A model generated the notes under the pieces. The model was not told the origin of the DNA, did not search any database, and worked only from the letters and a program-made list of their open reading frames with translations. A DNA stretch of 54,241 bases, from contig CAYVXE010000020.1 of NCBI GenBank assembly GCA_964455375.1, positions 1 through 54,241 on the forward strand. Direction: 5' to 3'. A program made the translations under genes and the position numbers. Shown one piece after another: positions 1 through 7,678 of the stretch; positions within the stretch are counted from its first letter, which is position 1; the number at the start of each line of letters is the position of its first letter. The stretch comes from CAYVXE01 sp964455375. Its GTDB lineage: Bacteria; Zhuqueibacterota; Zhuqueibacteria; Oceanimicrobiales; Oceanimicrobiaceae.

Positions 1-44
1 ACCGAGAATGCCAGAAGCAACCCGATTACAGATTTTAATTTCAT
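1..44 (-). CDS. N-terminus of a secreted protein, cut by the window edge
   Basis: Only the first 14 codons are inside the window. They read MKLKSVIGLLLAFS, with a positively charged start followed by a hydrophobic stretch, as in a Sec signal peptide or lipoprotein signal. A strong Shine-Dalgarno sequence (AGGAGG) lies four bases upstream of the ATG, on the minus strand at 49-54. Nothing can be said about the mature protein or its role. Confidence 0.6.
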   Translation of the reverse strand, partial: MKLKSVIGLLLAFS

Positions 45-421
45 AAACCCTCCTGTAGAATTATGAAGATGTGACATCATTTAGGAATTTAGATGAATGA
101 TGAAATGACGTAACACAAACGTTTCACTGTGCGGTGAAAATAAATGTTTTAAAATTAGATGAGCCAATGAAAAAATCCGGTTGACTCTTTTTGTTTTTAG
201 TTTGAGATGTACGGTGACTACGTGAAAAAGTTAATGTTTTGTTATTAAAATGCAAGTTATTTTAGTCGCTCTTAGGTTTAATCAGTGAGTGGCTAATTAA
301 TGCCCGAAGGAAAAATCTTCTTCTGACTTGTCATTTCGACCTGGCAGTTGTCTATCAGATTCAACTTAAAGATTTTTTTCAAAATATGGCAATATCAGAG
401 CAAAAAAAACCACTTATTTTG

Positions 422-485
422 GGCTGTCCCAAAAGTCAAAAAAAATGTCATTTCGAATCAGGCGCAAGCCTGATGAGAAATCTGG
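422..485. repeat. Dispersed repeat, module A, copy 1
   Basis: Begins GGCTGTCCC, then AAAAGTCAAA, then TGTCATTTCGAATCAG. It contains the hairpin ATCAGGC-GCAA-GCCTGAT (457-474) and ends AGAAATCTGG. The same order of words recurs at 21971-22010 (first part only) and at 30004-30069, always between genes. The core GTCATTTCG...GAGAAATCT is also the arm of the 100-base palindrome at 30890-30989. Confidence 0.7.
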
Positions 486-524
486 ATCTGAGACAAATCA
501 AGGCTTTTTAGACAAGCCCATGGT

Positions 525-578
525 TGCAAAGAAACTCTGTTTCGATTAGATAGAAGAAACAAAGTTTCTTAGACAAGT
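525..578. repeat. Dispersed repeat, module B, copy 1
   Basis: An inverted repeat with arms AGAAACTCTGTTTC (530-543) and GAAACAAAGTTTCT (556-569), preceded by TGCA and followed by TAGACAAGT. A second copy with the same flanking words sits at 29936-29995. Both copies lie in gaps between genes and close to a module A copy. Confidence 0.65.
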
Positions 579-579
579 G

Positions 580-605
580 TGTTCCCAAACCGGAGTTTGG
601 GAACA
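580..605. repeat. Perfect 11-bp hairpin next to module B
   Basis: TGTTCCCAAAC, loop CGGA, then GTTTGGGAACA. The stem is perfect over 11 pairs but no T-run follows on either strand, so it is not a typical terminator. A related hairpin (TCCAAAAT-TTCT-ATTTTGGA) precedes the second copy of module B at 29909-29928. Confidence 0.65.
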
Positions 606-833
606 TGTAGGGTGCTTATGTTGACGCTCAAAGGCAGTTGCCGGGGAGAAATCTGGCTAAGCACTGAAACAATATGTCCTTACTGAACATCATTTCAGAT
701 CTGCTGCGCTCTGTCTAAAAGACATTTTTGCGGTTTCGGTGAATGACTAATCAGTGTCTGACCGATTTGGTTTGGAAGAACCGTTGTGCAGGGTCCAAAT
801 TTTCGAAAGGGAAACGGGTGTACAAAAAAGTAC

Positions 834-1871
834 TCAGGCTGCTTGCGCAAACGTACCGTATTTTCTGACGGCCTGTACCAGTGCGCGAATATTCTCATCA
901 GGTACAAAATACGGAATTTCCGGGCCCTGGTTACCAACTACTAAACCGCCTCGCAGACCAAATTTGTCGATGAGTTTCTTGACTTCAAATTCAACCCGTT
1001 CCGGTGGCCAGCGCAGGAGCTTTATGTTATTTATGTTGCCGAGTAATGCGGTGGAGGTGCCTGCATATTTACGGCAGACGGAAATGTCATCCTGGGAGCC
1101 AAGTAAAAATACATGTGCCCCTTTGTCTTTTAAGAACGGAATCAATTCCTGGCCTTCTCCCACAAACTCGTAACCGATAAGGCCGTTAATTCTTGGCAGC
1201 AGTTTCTCGATGACAGGAAGAGCGAATTTTTTAAACTCATGTGGACGAAGAATTGAATTTGAAGCAATGCCGTCGGCGATAACCACGATATCTGCTCCTG
1301 CTTGTAACTGCATGTTCGCCCATTTAGCGCAAAATTCGGTGCAAACATCCATGAGCCGTGGAAAGTATGCTTCAAACTCACCATTTCTGGAAAAGAGTAA
1401 TTTCATAAATTTCTCGGTTCCCATGAGCATGCTCGGCAGACTGAAGGGGCCGATGACGGCGCCGATGATGAGTTTTTCTCCTTTCACCCGGCTGGCAAGC
1501 ACGTCGATGCTCCGGAGTGTCTCTTGCAACTGTTTGTGGTTTCCGGGTTCCGGTGCAGTCAAATGGTCGATATCCGAAAATAATTTGATGCACATCCTGT
1601 CCACAGAGGGGGGGCCTGCGTCAAAATACTTCAACCCTGCCCCAAAAGGCAGCACATCTTCCACCACATGCGGGAAGGCACACACCGCGTCGTGATCGTA
1701 TTTCTCAATTAACTTAAGCTGTCCTTCAGCGATTTTGTTGCCGTTGCTGAAATAGGATTCCAGATTCATGTTCAGTTCTTTGGCTCCTTGCATGAGCAAA
1801 ACCGGAATAACGGGTAATCTGTCAGGTGTTTTGAATGTTACAGCAGCCACACAGCGTTCTAAACTATTCAT
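834..1871 (-). CDS. UroD/MtaA-family protein lacking the metal-binding residues
   Basis: 345 residues, the usual length of uroporphyrinogen decarboxylase-family corrinoid methyltransferases (MtaA/MtbA/CmuA type). The start MNSLERC, the ALLGNIN segment (about 275-281) and the C-terminal P-DENIRAL segment (about 324-331) follow the family pattern. In catalytic members a His-x-Cys-Gly motif and a later Cys bind zinc. By eye the corresponding places here read YEFVGEG and NQGPEIP, so both sites appear lost. I chose the ATG at 1871 because GGAG lies nine bases upstream; a longer reading frame to 1955 has no such site. The first 8 bases overlap the end of the upstream MCP-cobalamin gene, which implies translational coupling and a shared task. 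It may be a corrinoid-associated partner or sensor rather than an active methyltransferase. Confidence 0.75.
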   Translation of the reverse strand: MNSLERCVAAVTFKTPDRLPVIPVLLMQGAKELNMNLESYFSNGNKIAEGQLKLIEKYDHDAVCAFPHVVEDVLPFGAGLKYFDAGPPSVDRMCIKLFSDIDHLTAPEPGNHKQLQETLRSIDVLASRVKGEKLIIGAVIGPFSLPSMLMGTEKFMKLLFSRNGEFEAYFPRLMDVCTEFCAKWANMQLQAGADIVVIADGIASNSILRPHEFKKFALPVIEKLLPRINGLIGYEFVGEGQELIPFLKDKGAHVFLLGSQDDISVCRKYAGTSTALLGNINNIKLLRWPPERVEFEVKKLIDKFGLRGGLVVGNQGPEIPYFVPDENIRALVQAVRKYGTFAQAA

Positions 1872-3366
1872 GAATGTCTTCTCCAAAAATATAATTGGCC
1901 AAATCGACACCTTCAGCGGCAGAGGTCGCGACAAAATCGGCGCCGATACTTTCATTTAAGTTTTCATCGATGAGAAATGGTGCACCGCCGACCATGATTT
2001 TAATATCCGAACGTCCCTGTTTATCCAACATTTTGCGAAGTTCGGTTACTTTCACCGCGGTGTGTAGAAGCAGAGCCGAAACACCAATTAATTTGGCATT
2101 GTTTTCGATAGCTGTTTGCATGAGTTTCTCGTTTGGTACACTAAGTCCGAGATCGATGACATGAAAACCGGATGCTTTTAATAAAACGCCAACCATCTTG
2201 CGACCCAGTGAATGATAATCCCCATAAGCATTTCCCAGAACAATTGTTCCTTTGGATTCACGCCCCGCAAAGGAATCACCCATATCGGGTAAAAGCTCAC
2301 TTAGAATATCCTCAATAATCGTGCCGTTCACGTAGAGTTCGGAAAGCGTGATTTTGCGCTGTTTTTGCTCATACATGATCTGTTCGCAGACATTTGCCAA
2401 TATTTCCAGTAGTTGTTGTGGAGATTGGTCCTTTTGCAATGCATTTTGAATAATAGAAAGACTTTTTTGATGTTCTTCCTGAACAATGGCGTCGTGCAAT
2501 TCTTGCATGATATGTCGCGGTGCCGGTGCATTTGAACCAACACTATTTGAAACCATTAATTTGTCTGATACTTCCAGACTCCTGTGTACATATCGATTCA
2601 GGTTTTCACTGGATATCAAGGCCTGGTTCATGGAATGTTCAATATCGCCGAGATGCTCAAGAGAGGTCAGAATGTTTTCCATCTGCTCAATGGCATTGAC
2701 CATATCCCCGATTTTCATCTGTACATCGAGGGCCATATTTCCAGCGCCGTTGAGTTTCTGCTGACTTTCATCAAAGACCAGAAGTTGTGTGGTTAATTCT
2801 TCCTCAAACCTGGTCAAAATTTGAGTGAATGATTCGATGGAATCAAATATGCTATCGCTTGAATCTTTCGATTCTGCTGCCAGTGAGCGGACTTCATCCG
2901 CCACTACTGAAAACCCTCTGCCATGTTCTCCGGCCCGTTCAGCCTCAATTCTTGCATTTAAAGATAGGAGTTTTGTCTGGTCGGCAATATCCTGAATAAC
3001 GTTGACAAATTTCGATAGTTGCTGTCCGGTTCCTTTTAGTTCCTTGAAGGTGTTCGCCATTTCTTTGAACGTTCCGGCGACGCCCTGAAATTCGGTGGAA
3101 GCATCTTTTGTTATCGAGGCAAAATGTTTTGTGGATTGCATTACCGACTGAATGATTTCCCTGCTTCTGACCAGCGTTTCTGCAAACTGCTCCCGGTTTT
3201 TGCTGCCACCTTCCGAATGGCGTCCTACCTGGGACAACAACATTTGCATGTGAGTAATTTCAGATTCTAAATCTTTCGAAATATTGCTGGAAGTTAAAAT
3301 GCTTTTTTCAAGTTGGGATAGAAGAGGTCGAATCTCGTTTTTTTTTGAGGTAGGCATATTTGACAT
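1864..3366 (-). CDS. Soluble methyl-accepting chemotaxis-type domain fused to cobalamin-binding domain
   Basis: 500 residues with no transmembrane segment. Residues 1-270 are long helices with the conserved MCP hairpin tip (ERAGEHGRGFSVVADEVR, about 143-160), which in chemoreceptors contacts CheA and CheW. Residues 285-370 resemble the helical cap that precedes cobalamin domains in methionine synthase and MtaC proteins. Residues 373-490 are a B12-binding Rossmann domain with the DxHxxG motif (D383, H385, G388), a Ser at 430 in the SALLL segment and a Gly-Gly pair at 460-461. H385 would be the lower axial ligand of the corrin. No periplasmic sensor domain is present, so the cobalamin domain is the likely input. 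The gene overlaps the downstream UroD-like gene by 8 bases and is divergent from the carboxylase operon. No cheA or cheW gene lies in the window. Confidence 0.85.
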   Translation of the reverse strand: MSNMPTSKKNEIRPLLSQLEKSILTSSNISKDLESEITHMQMLLSQVGRHSEGGSKNREQFAETLVRSREIIQSVMQSTKHFASITKDASTEFQGVAGTFKEMANTFKELKGTGQQLSKFVNVIQDIADQTKLLSLNARIEAERAGEHGRGFSVVADEVRSLAAESKDSSDSIFDSIESFTQILTRFEEELTTQLLVFDESQQKLNGAGNMALDVQMKIGDMVNAIEQMENILTSLEHLGDIEHSMNQALISSENLNRYVHRSLEVSDKLMVSNSVGSNAPAPRHIMQELHDAIVQEEHQKSLSIIQNALQKDQSPQQLLEILANVCEQIMYEQKQRKITLSELYVNGTIIEDILSELLPDMGDSFAGRESKGTIVLGNAYGDYHSLGRKMVGVLLKASGFHVIDLGLSVPNEKLMQTAIENNAKLIGVSALLLHTAVKVTELRKMLDKQGRSDIKIMVGGAPFLIDENLNESIGADFVATSAAEGVDLANYIFGEDIHE

Positions 3367-3466
3367 CCGTGTAAGTACCTTTGAAAAAGTTTTGAATTAC
3401 CTGAATTATATCGGTAAAATTTGCTGTTCCTTGATAAAAAATTGAAAAATGAAACGTTTTAATCTA

Positions 3467-3495
3467 TTGCTTTTTGATTATTAATTCTTTATTAT
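3467..3495 (+). promoter_or_regulatory. Candidate promoter of the carboxylase operon
   Basis: TTGCTT, 17 bases, then TATTAT, in the 161-base AT-rich gap between the divergent MCP-cobalamin and carboxylase genes. The -10 matches TATAAT in five of six places and the -35 in three of six. Predicted transcription would begin about 25 bases before the GTG start at 3528. Confidence 0.4.
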
Positions 3496-3527
3496 TTTTT
3501 TGTAAAAATTAGTTAGAAAGGGATGTT

Positions 3528-5075
3528 GTGGCGCAAAACAAACTAGCCTATTTACGTGAACAAAAGAAAAAGTCCCTGCTTGGCGGTGGGGAAAAACGAA
3601 TCGCTTTGCAACACAAAAAGGGGAAGTTAACCGCACGGGAAAGAATTGATTTGCTTCTCGACGAAGGAAGTTTCCAGGAAATGGATATGCTGGTACGACA
3701 CCAGTTCCGGGATTTTGGCCTCGATAAACAAAAATTTTACGGAGATGGTGTTGTGACCGGTCACGGTACGATTAACGGGCGTCTGGTTTTTGTGTTCTCA
3801 CAGGACTTTACCGTGTTAGGCGGCTCGCTTTCGGAAGCGTACGGAAAGAAAATTTGCAAAATTATGGATCACGCCATGAAAGTCGGCGCTCCCGTCATCG
3901 GACTGAACGATTCCGGCGGTGCAAGAATTCAGGAGGGCGTGGTCAGTTTGGGTGCTTATGCCGATATTTTTTTGCGAAATACCCTGGCTTCAGGTGTGAT
4001 ACCACAAATTTCTGCAATTATGGGGCCTTGTGCCGGTGGGGCTGTCTATTCGCCCGCCATTACCGATTTCATTTTTATGGTGAAGAAGACCAGCTTCATG
4101 TTTGTGACCGGCCCGGAAGTGGTAAAAACAGTTACACATGAAGAAGTCACATTTGAAGAATTAGGCGGCGCTGAAACGCACGCGGCCAAAAGTGGCGTGG
4201 CCCACTCAATTTTCGATAATGAAGTCGAATGCCTCCAGGCAATCCGGCAATTGATGAACTACATTCCGCAGAACAACCTCGAAGATCCACCGGTTGTTGC
4301 ATGTACTGATGCGGTCGACCGCAGAGACGAGGAGTTAAACAGCATCGTTCCTGAAAATTCCAACAAACCGTACGACATCAAAAACATCATTACCAGAGTT
4401 CTGGATAATAATGAATTTTTTGAAATTCATGCAAATTACGCACAAAATTTTGTTGTGGGTTTCGGTCGATTAAACGGGCAGCCTGTAGGCATTGCTGCAA
4501 ATCAACCGGCCGTTTTGGCTGGTGTCTTAGATATCGATTCTTCCATAAAGGGTGGCAGATTTGTGCGGTTCTGCGATGCATTCAATATTCCCATTATTAC
4601 ATTTGTGGATGTCCCCGGGTTCCTGCCGGGAACGGATCAGGAATGGCGCGGGATCATTAAAAATGGCGCAAAGCTGCTTTATGCCTATTGTGAAGCCACC
4701 GTTCCGAAAATAACCGTTATCACGCGCAAAGCGTATGGTGGCGCTTACGACGTGATGTGTTCAAAACACATTCGTGGCGATGTGAATTATGCGTGGCCTT
4801 CTGCTGAAATCGCGGTGATGGGGCCAAAGGGCGCGGTGGAAATTATTTTTAAAAAGGAGATCAGTCAGGCCGACAATAAAGAAGCGGCTGCGAAAAAAAA
4901 GGAAATTGAGTATCGGGAAAGGTTCGCAAATCCGTATATAGCAGCAGAACGCGGTTATGTCGATGAAATCATCGAACCACGGGACACACGGTTGAAACTG
5001 ATTCATTCATTGCGAATGCTGGAAAATAAAGTGGACAACAATCCCAGAAAAAAACACGGCAATATTCCATTGTAA
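3528..5075 (+). CDS. pccB: Acyl-CoA (propionyl-CoA type) carboxylase beta subunit
   Basis: 515 residues, typical of the carboxyltransferase beta subunit of propionyl-CoA carboxylase and methylmalonyl-CoA decarboxylase alpha. It transfers the carboxyl group from carboxybiotin to an acyl-CoA in the cytoplasm. Both crotonase-fold halves are complete: the N-terminal oxyanion region NDSGGARIQEG (127-137) and GPCAGGAVYSP (166-176), then the C-terminal FVDVPGFLPGTDQE and KAYGGAYDVM motifs. Sequence style fits PccB better than AccD, but the acyl preference cannot be read with certainty. The start is GTG, preceded by AAAGGG. A STAS gene and the biotin carboxylase follow in the same operon. No biotin carboxyl carrier gene is present nearby. 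Confidence 0.92.
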   Translation: MAQNKLAYLREQKKKSLLGGGEKRIALQHKKGKLTARERIDLLLDEGSFQEMDMLVRHQFRDFGLDKQKFYGDGVVTGHGTINGRLVFVFSQDFTVLGGSLSEAYGKKICKIMDHAMKVGAPVIGLNDSGGARIQEGVVSLGAYADIFLRNTLASGVIPQISAIMGPCAGGAVYSPAITDFIFMVKKTSFMFVTGPEVVKTVTHEEVTFEELGGAETHAAKSGVAHSIFDNEVECLQAIRQLMNYIPQNNLEDPPVVACTDAVDRRDEELNSIVPENSNKPYDIKNIITRVLDNNEFFEIHANYAQNFVVGFGRLNGQPVGIAANQPAVLAGVLDIDSSIKGGRFVRFCDAFNIPIITFVDVPGFLPGTDQEWRGIIKNGAKLLYAYCEATVPKITVITRKAYGGAYDVMCSKHIRGDVNYAWPSAEIAVMGPKGAVEIIFKKEISQADNKEAAAKKKEIEYRERFANPYIAAERGYVDEIIEPRDTRLKLIHSLRMLENKVDNNPRKKHGNIPL

Positions 5076-5112
5076 AAATGTAAAAAAAAGAAATTAACTT
5101 GAAGGGGTCTCA

Positions 5113-5454
5113 ATGAAGCTATCGGAAGAGAAAAAAAGTGACGTTTTGGTGATTCGACCGGGAGAACACCGGCTGGACAGTTCTGTGTCTTCAGAGTTCA
5201 AAACAGAGTTGTTGCGCATTTTTGAACAGGAGGCCGCCCGCAACGTTTTAATTGATTTGGCCAAGGTAGAGTATGTTGACAGCTCCGGTTTGGGTGCTTT
5301 GCTGTTCGGACACCGGCACGCACAATCGGCTTCCGGCGTACTGAAGCTCGTAAATTTGAATCCGAAAGTACGTACATTAATTACCATTGCCAATCTTGAA
5401 GAAATTTTGGAAAGTTTTGACGATGAGACGACAGCCATCGCGAGTTTTGAATAA
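5113..5454 (+). CDS. STAS-domain protein (anti-anti-sigma factor type)
   Basis: 113 residues forming a single STAS domain, the fold of SpoIIAA and RsbV. The family phosphorylation site lies in VDSSGLGALL (about 55-64), where a serine is modified by an anti-sigma kinase in partner-switching systems. GAAGGGG precedes the ATG. The stop codon shares a base with the next start (TAATG), so it is translationally coupled to the biotin carboxylase gene. No anti-sigma kinase, phosphatase or sigma factor gene is nearby, so its partner is unknown. Its place between two subunits of one enzyme is unusual. Confidence 0.88.
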   Translation: MKLSEEKKSDVLVIRPGEHRLDSSVSSEFKTELLRIFEQEAARNVLIDLAKVEYVDSSGLGALLFGHRHAQSASGVLKLVNLNPKVRTLITIANLEEILESFDDETTAIASFE

Positions 5455-6989
5455 TGCCGAAACAGTTATTTAATAAAATTTTGATCGCCAATCGGGGAGA
5501 AATTGCCGTACGGGTGATACGAGCGTGCCGGGAACTGGGAATCGGCACCGTCGCTGTGTACTCGGATGCGGATCGCCTTGCACTGCACGTCAGGTATGCG
5601 GATGAGGCTATTCATATCGGAGTTTCAGCCTCCAGTGAGAGCTACCTCGTGCAGGATAAAATCATTGCGGCAGCTAAAGAAACCGGTGCGGAAGCGATCC
5701 ATCCCGGATATGGTTTTCTGGCCGAAAATCCAACTTTTGCCAGAAGAGTTCAGCAAGAAGGACTTATTTTTATCGGGCCGCCGGCAGAGGCGATGGAAAT
5801 TATGGGCGATAAAACCAAAGCCCGGCAACGCATGTTGAAGGCAGGCGTCCCAATTGTACCGGGAACAGAAGAAGCCTGTCGTGAAGAGTCTGAGGTTGCG
5901 GAAATTGCTCAAAAACTCGGCTACCCGGTTTTACTGAAAGCAGCAGCCGGAGGTGGGGGGAAAGGCATGCGTGTGGTTGAAGAAAAGAGGGGAATTACCT
6001 CAGCTTTTCGCGCCGCGCGTTCAGAGGCGGAATCTGCTTTTGGCGACGCCAGGGTGTACATCGAGAAATATCTTGAAGCACCGCGGCACATCGAGTTTCA
6101 GATTCTTGCTGATAAGCAAGGACACGTCGTCCATCTTGGGGAGCGCGAATGCTCCATTCAGCGTCGACACCAGAAAATTATTGAAGAAGCGCCATCCTGC
6201 ATTTTGGATGAAAAAATGCGGCAGGAAATGGGTGAAGCGGCCGTCAATGCAGCCGCTGCTTGTGGCTATGAAAATGCGGGAACGATTGAATTTATGGTGG
6301 ACAAGCATAACAAATATTACTTTCTGGAGATGAACACCCGTCTGCAGGTGGAACACCCGGTTACGGAAATGGTAACGGGAATCGATTTGGTGAGAGAGCA
6401 GATTTTCATCGCTTCTGGTAATCCGTTACCGTTTCAGCAGGAAGATATTCAGATGAATGGGCATGCCATCGAGTGCCGCATTTATGCGGAAGATCCGGCT
6501 AACAATTTTATGCCATCCGTGGGTAAGCTGGCCGTTATGGTGCCGCCCACCGGACCTGGTGTACGCGAAGACAGCGGCTACGTGGAGGGCAGTGAAATTC
6601 CTATTTATTATGATCCGCTGGTGTCGAAGTTAATTGTCTGGAGTAAAAATCGCAGTGAGGCCATTGCCCGTATGAAACGTGCATTACAGGACTATCAAAT
6701 ATATGGCATTGAAACGTCCATTCCATTTTGTCTCATGGTGATGGAGCACGAGAGATTTATTAATGGTGATTTTGATACGCATTTTGTCCAGAACGAGTTT
6801 TTGAATCATCCAGAAAAGTTGAACGGAACAGACGAAAACTCAATTGGTGGAGATAAAAGGATTGCTGCAATCGCTGCCGCACTACTGGCGTTTCAAAACG
6901 GTCAGGGCAACGGGAAACCGATTTCTATGCAGGGGGAAAGATCGGGCAGCAACTGGAAACGAATCGGCAGAATGCAGCAGAATAATTAA
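5454..6989 (+). CDS. accC: Biotin carboxylase with an extra C-terminal tail
   Basis: 511 residues. It carboxylates biotin on a carrier protein using ATP and bicarbonate. The order is an N-terminal biotin carboxylase domain (NRGEIAVRVIRACRELG), an ATP-grasp domain with the glycine loop KAAAGGGGKGMRVV (162-175), the catalytic EMNTRLQVEH region (292-301) and a C-terminal domain ending near residue 447. E. coli AccC stops there; this protein continues for about 60 residues with an Ala-rich segment (about 470-480). The tail has no AMKM biotinylation motif, so it is not a fused carrier protein. Translation is coupled to the STAS gene by TAATG. A hairpin terminator follows. Confidence 0.93.
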   Translation: MPKQLFNKILIANRGEIAVRVIRACRELGIGTVAVYSDADRLALHVRYADEAIHIGVSASSESYLVQDKIIAAAKETGAEAIHPGYGFLAENPTFARRVQQEGLIFIGPPAEAMEIMGDKTKARQRMLKAGVPIVPGTEEACREESEVAEIAQKLGYPVLLKAAAGGGGKGMRVVEEKRGITSAFRAARSEAESAFGDARVYIEKYLEAPRHIEFQILADKQGHVVHLGERECSIQRRHQKIIEEAPSCILDEKMRQEMGEAAVNAAAACGYENAGTIEFMVDKHNKYYFLEMNTRLQVEHPVTEMVTGIDLVREQIFIASGNPLPFQQEDIQMNGHAIECRIYAEDPANNFMPSVGKLAVMVPPTGPGVREDSGYVEGSEIPIYYDPLVSKLIVWSKNRSEAIARMKRALQDYQIYGIETSIPFCLMVMEHERFINGDFDTHFVQNEFLNHPEKLNGTDENSIGGDKRIAAIAAALLAFQNGQGNGKPISMQGERSGSNWKRIGRMQQNN

Positions 6990-7017
6990 GCTGCAGCGGT
7001 TTTGTTGCACGACGTCT

Positions 7018-7050
7018 GCCCACATGTTGCATCAATGTGGGCTTTTTATT
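7018..7050 (+). terminator. Rho-independent terminator of the carboxylase operon
   Basis: GCCCACAT, a 9-base loop, ATGTGGGC, then TTTTTATT. The stem is a perfect 8 pairs and lies 29 bases after the biotin carboxylase stop codon. Confidence 0.9.
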
Positions 7051-7120
7051 CCACTGCTGTAGTCCTGAACACGTGAACACAACACATTCAACCAGATGAA
7101 ATGGGATTGTATTTTATTTT

Positions 7121-7540
7121 ATGAGTGTTCATATTGCCAATCAGCTACTGGAAACCTGCGAATCAATTGCAGTGGGCAGCAGTCCTTTTGAGTGTTGCGG
7201 ATTTTTGCTCGGCACATGGTTTCAGAGCAACAAAGACGTAAAGGCCATCGTGCCGGCGGTAAATGTTGCTCAAGACAGTCAGCGTCACCGACGGTATTTA
7301 ATCTCACCTGAAGATTTTGTGAGATGCCAACAAACGGCCTGGCAGAACGGCTGGCAAATTGTCGGATTTTATCATTCGCATCCCAATGCGCCATCTGAAC
7401 CGTCGAAGATTGATTTACTGTACGCCTGGCCTTGGTACGTTTACTTGATTTTATCCGTGTGCCGGAAAAGTTGCACCGCATCTGCCTGGCGTTTGCAGGA
7501 AAGTAGGGCAGAATTTTATCGGGAGCGCCTGGTTCATTAA
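7121..7540 (+). CDS. JAMM/MPN-family zinc peptidase
   Basis: 139 residues, one JAB1/MPN/Mov34 domain of the bacterial Mec type. The metalloprotease signature is complete: Glu24 in FECCGFLLG, then His85-x-His87, seven residues, Ser95, two residues, Asp98. Relatives cut after the Gly-Gly end of ubiquitin-like sulfur carriers; Mec of Mycobacterium releases cysteine from CysO. The next gene encodes a sulfur-carrier domain fused to its activating enzyme, so that fusion is the likely substrate. I checked the Cys-rich C-terminus for a frameshift, but the SAWRLQ...FYRERL ending matches the family, so the gene looks intact. The ribosome binding site is weak. Confidence 0.87.
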   Translation: MSVHIANQLLETCESIAVGSSPFECCGFLLGTWFQSNKDVKAIVPAVNVAQDSQRHRRYLISPEDFVRCQQTAWQNGWQIVGFYHSHPNAPSEPSKIDLLYAWPWYVYLILSVCRKSCTASAWRLQESRAEFYRERLVH

Positions 7541-7678
7541 AAAAATGACAGATGGATTTCAACATAGCCATAATTTTAGTTTCTAAAACCGATTGATAAA
7601 ACTGTTGAAAAAGTCGTTGCCTACTTCAGCCTGAGCGGAGTTGGTAGCATTCTCAAGTTTTGAATTTGGTGATTTCTT

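Larger units (their letters stand above)
45..833. other. Intergenic stretch with palindromic repeats
   Basis: About 790 bases without a supportable gene, between the divergent-to-left secreted-protein start and the 3' end of the UroD-like gene. The first part (60-420) is AT-rich and would hold the promoter of the leftward gene, but I cannot single out a convincing -35/-10 pair. From 422 to about 655 it carries several palindromic repeat modules that recur elsewhere in the window and are listed separately. The short reading frames overlapping 695-1173 lack ribosome binding sites and resemble no protein family. Confidence 0.6.

Noticed and set aside
695..1173. Two open frames, one on each strand, near the end of the UroD-like gene
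   Set aside because: They overlap the repeat-rich gap and the coding frame of the UroD-like gene, lack ribosome sites and resemble no family.
5454..6989. Fused biotin carrier domain in the biotin carboxylase tail
   Set aside because: No AMKM-type biotinylation motif or beta-barrel pattern is visible in the extra 60 residues.
7430..7540. Possible frameshift at the C-terminus of the JAMM peptidase
   Set aside because: The Cys-containing segment looked odd, but the final SAWRLQ...EFYRERL matches the family ending in the same frame, so the gene is intact.
7119..7571. 150-codon frame opposite the JAMM peptidase gene
   Set aside because: It is antisense to a gene with an intact catalytic motif and has no family resemblance.
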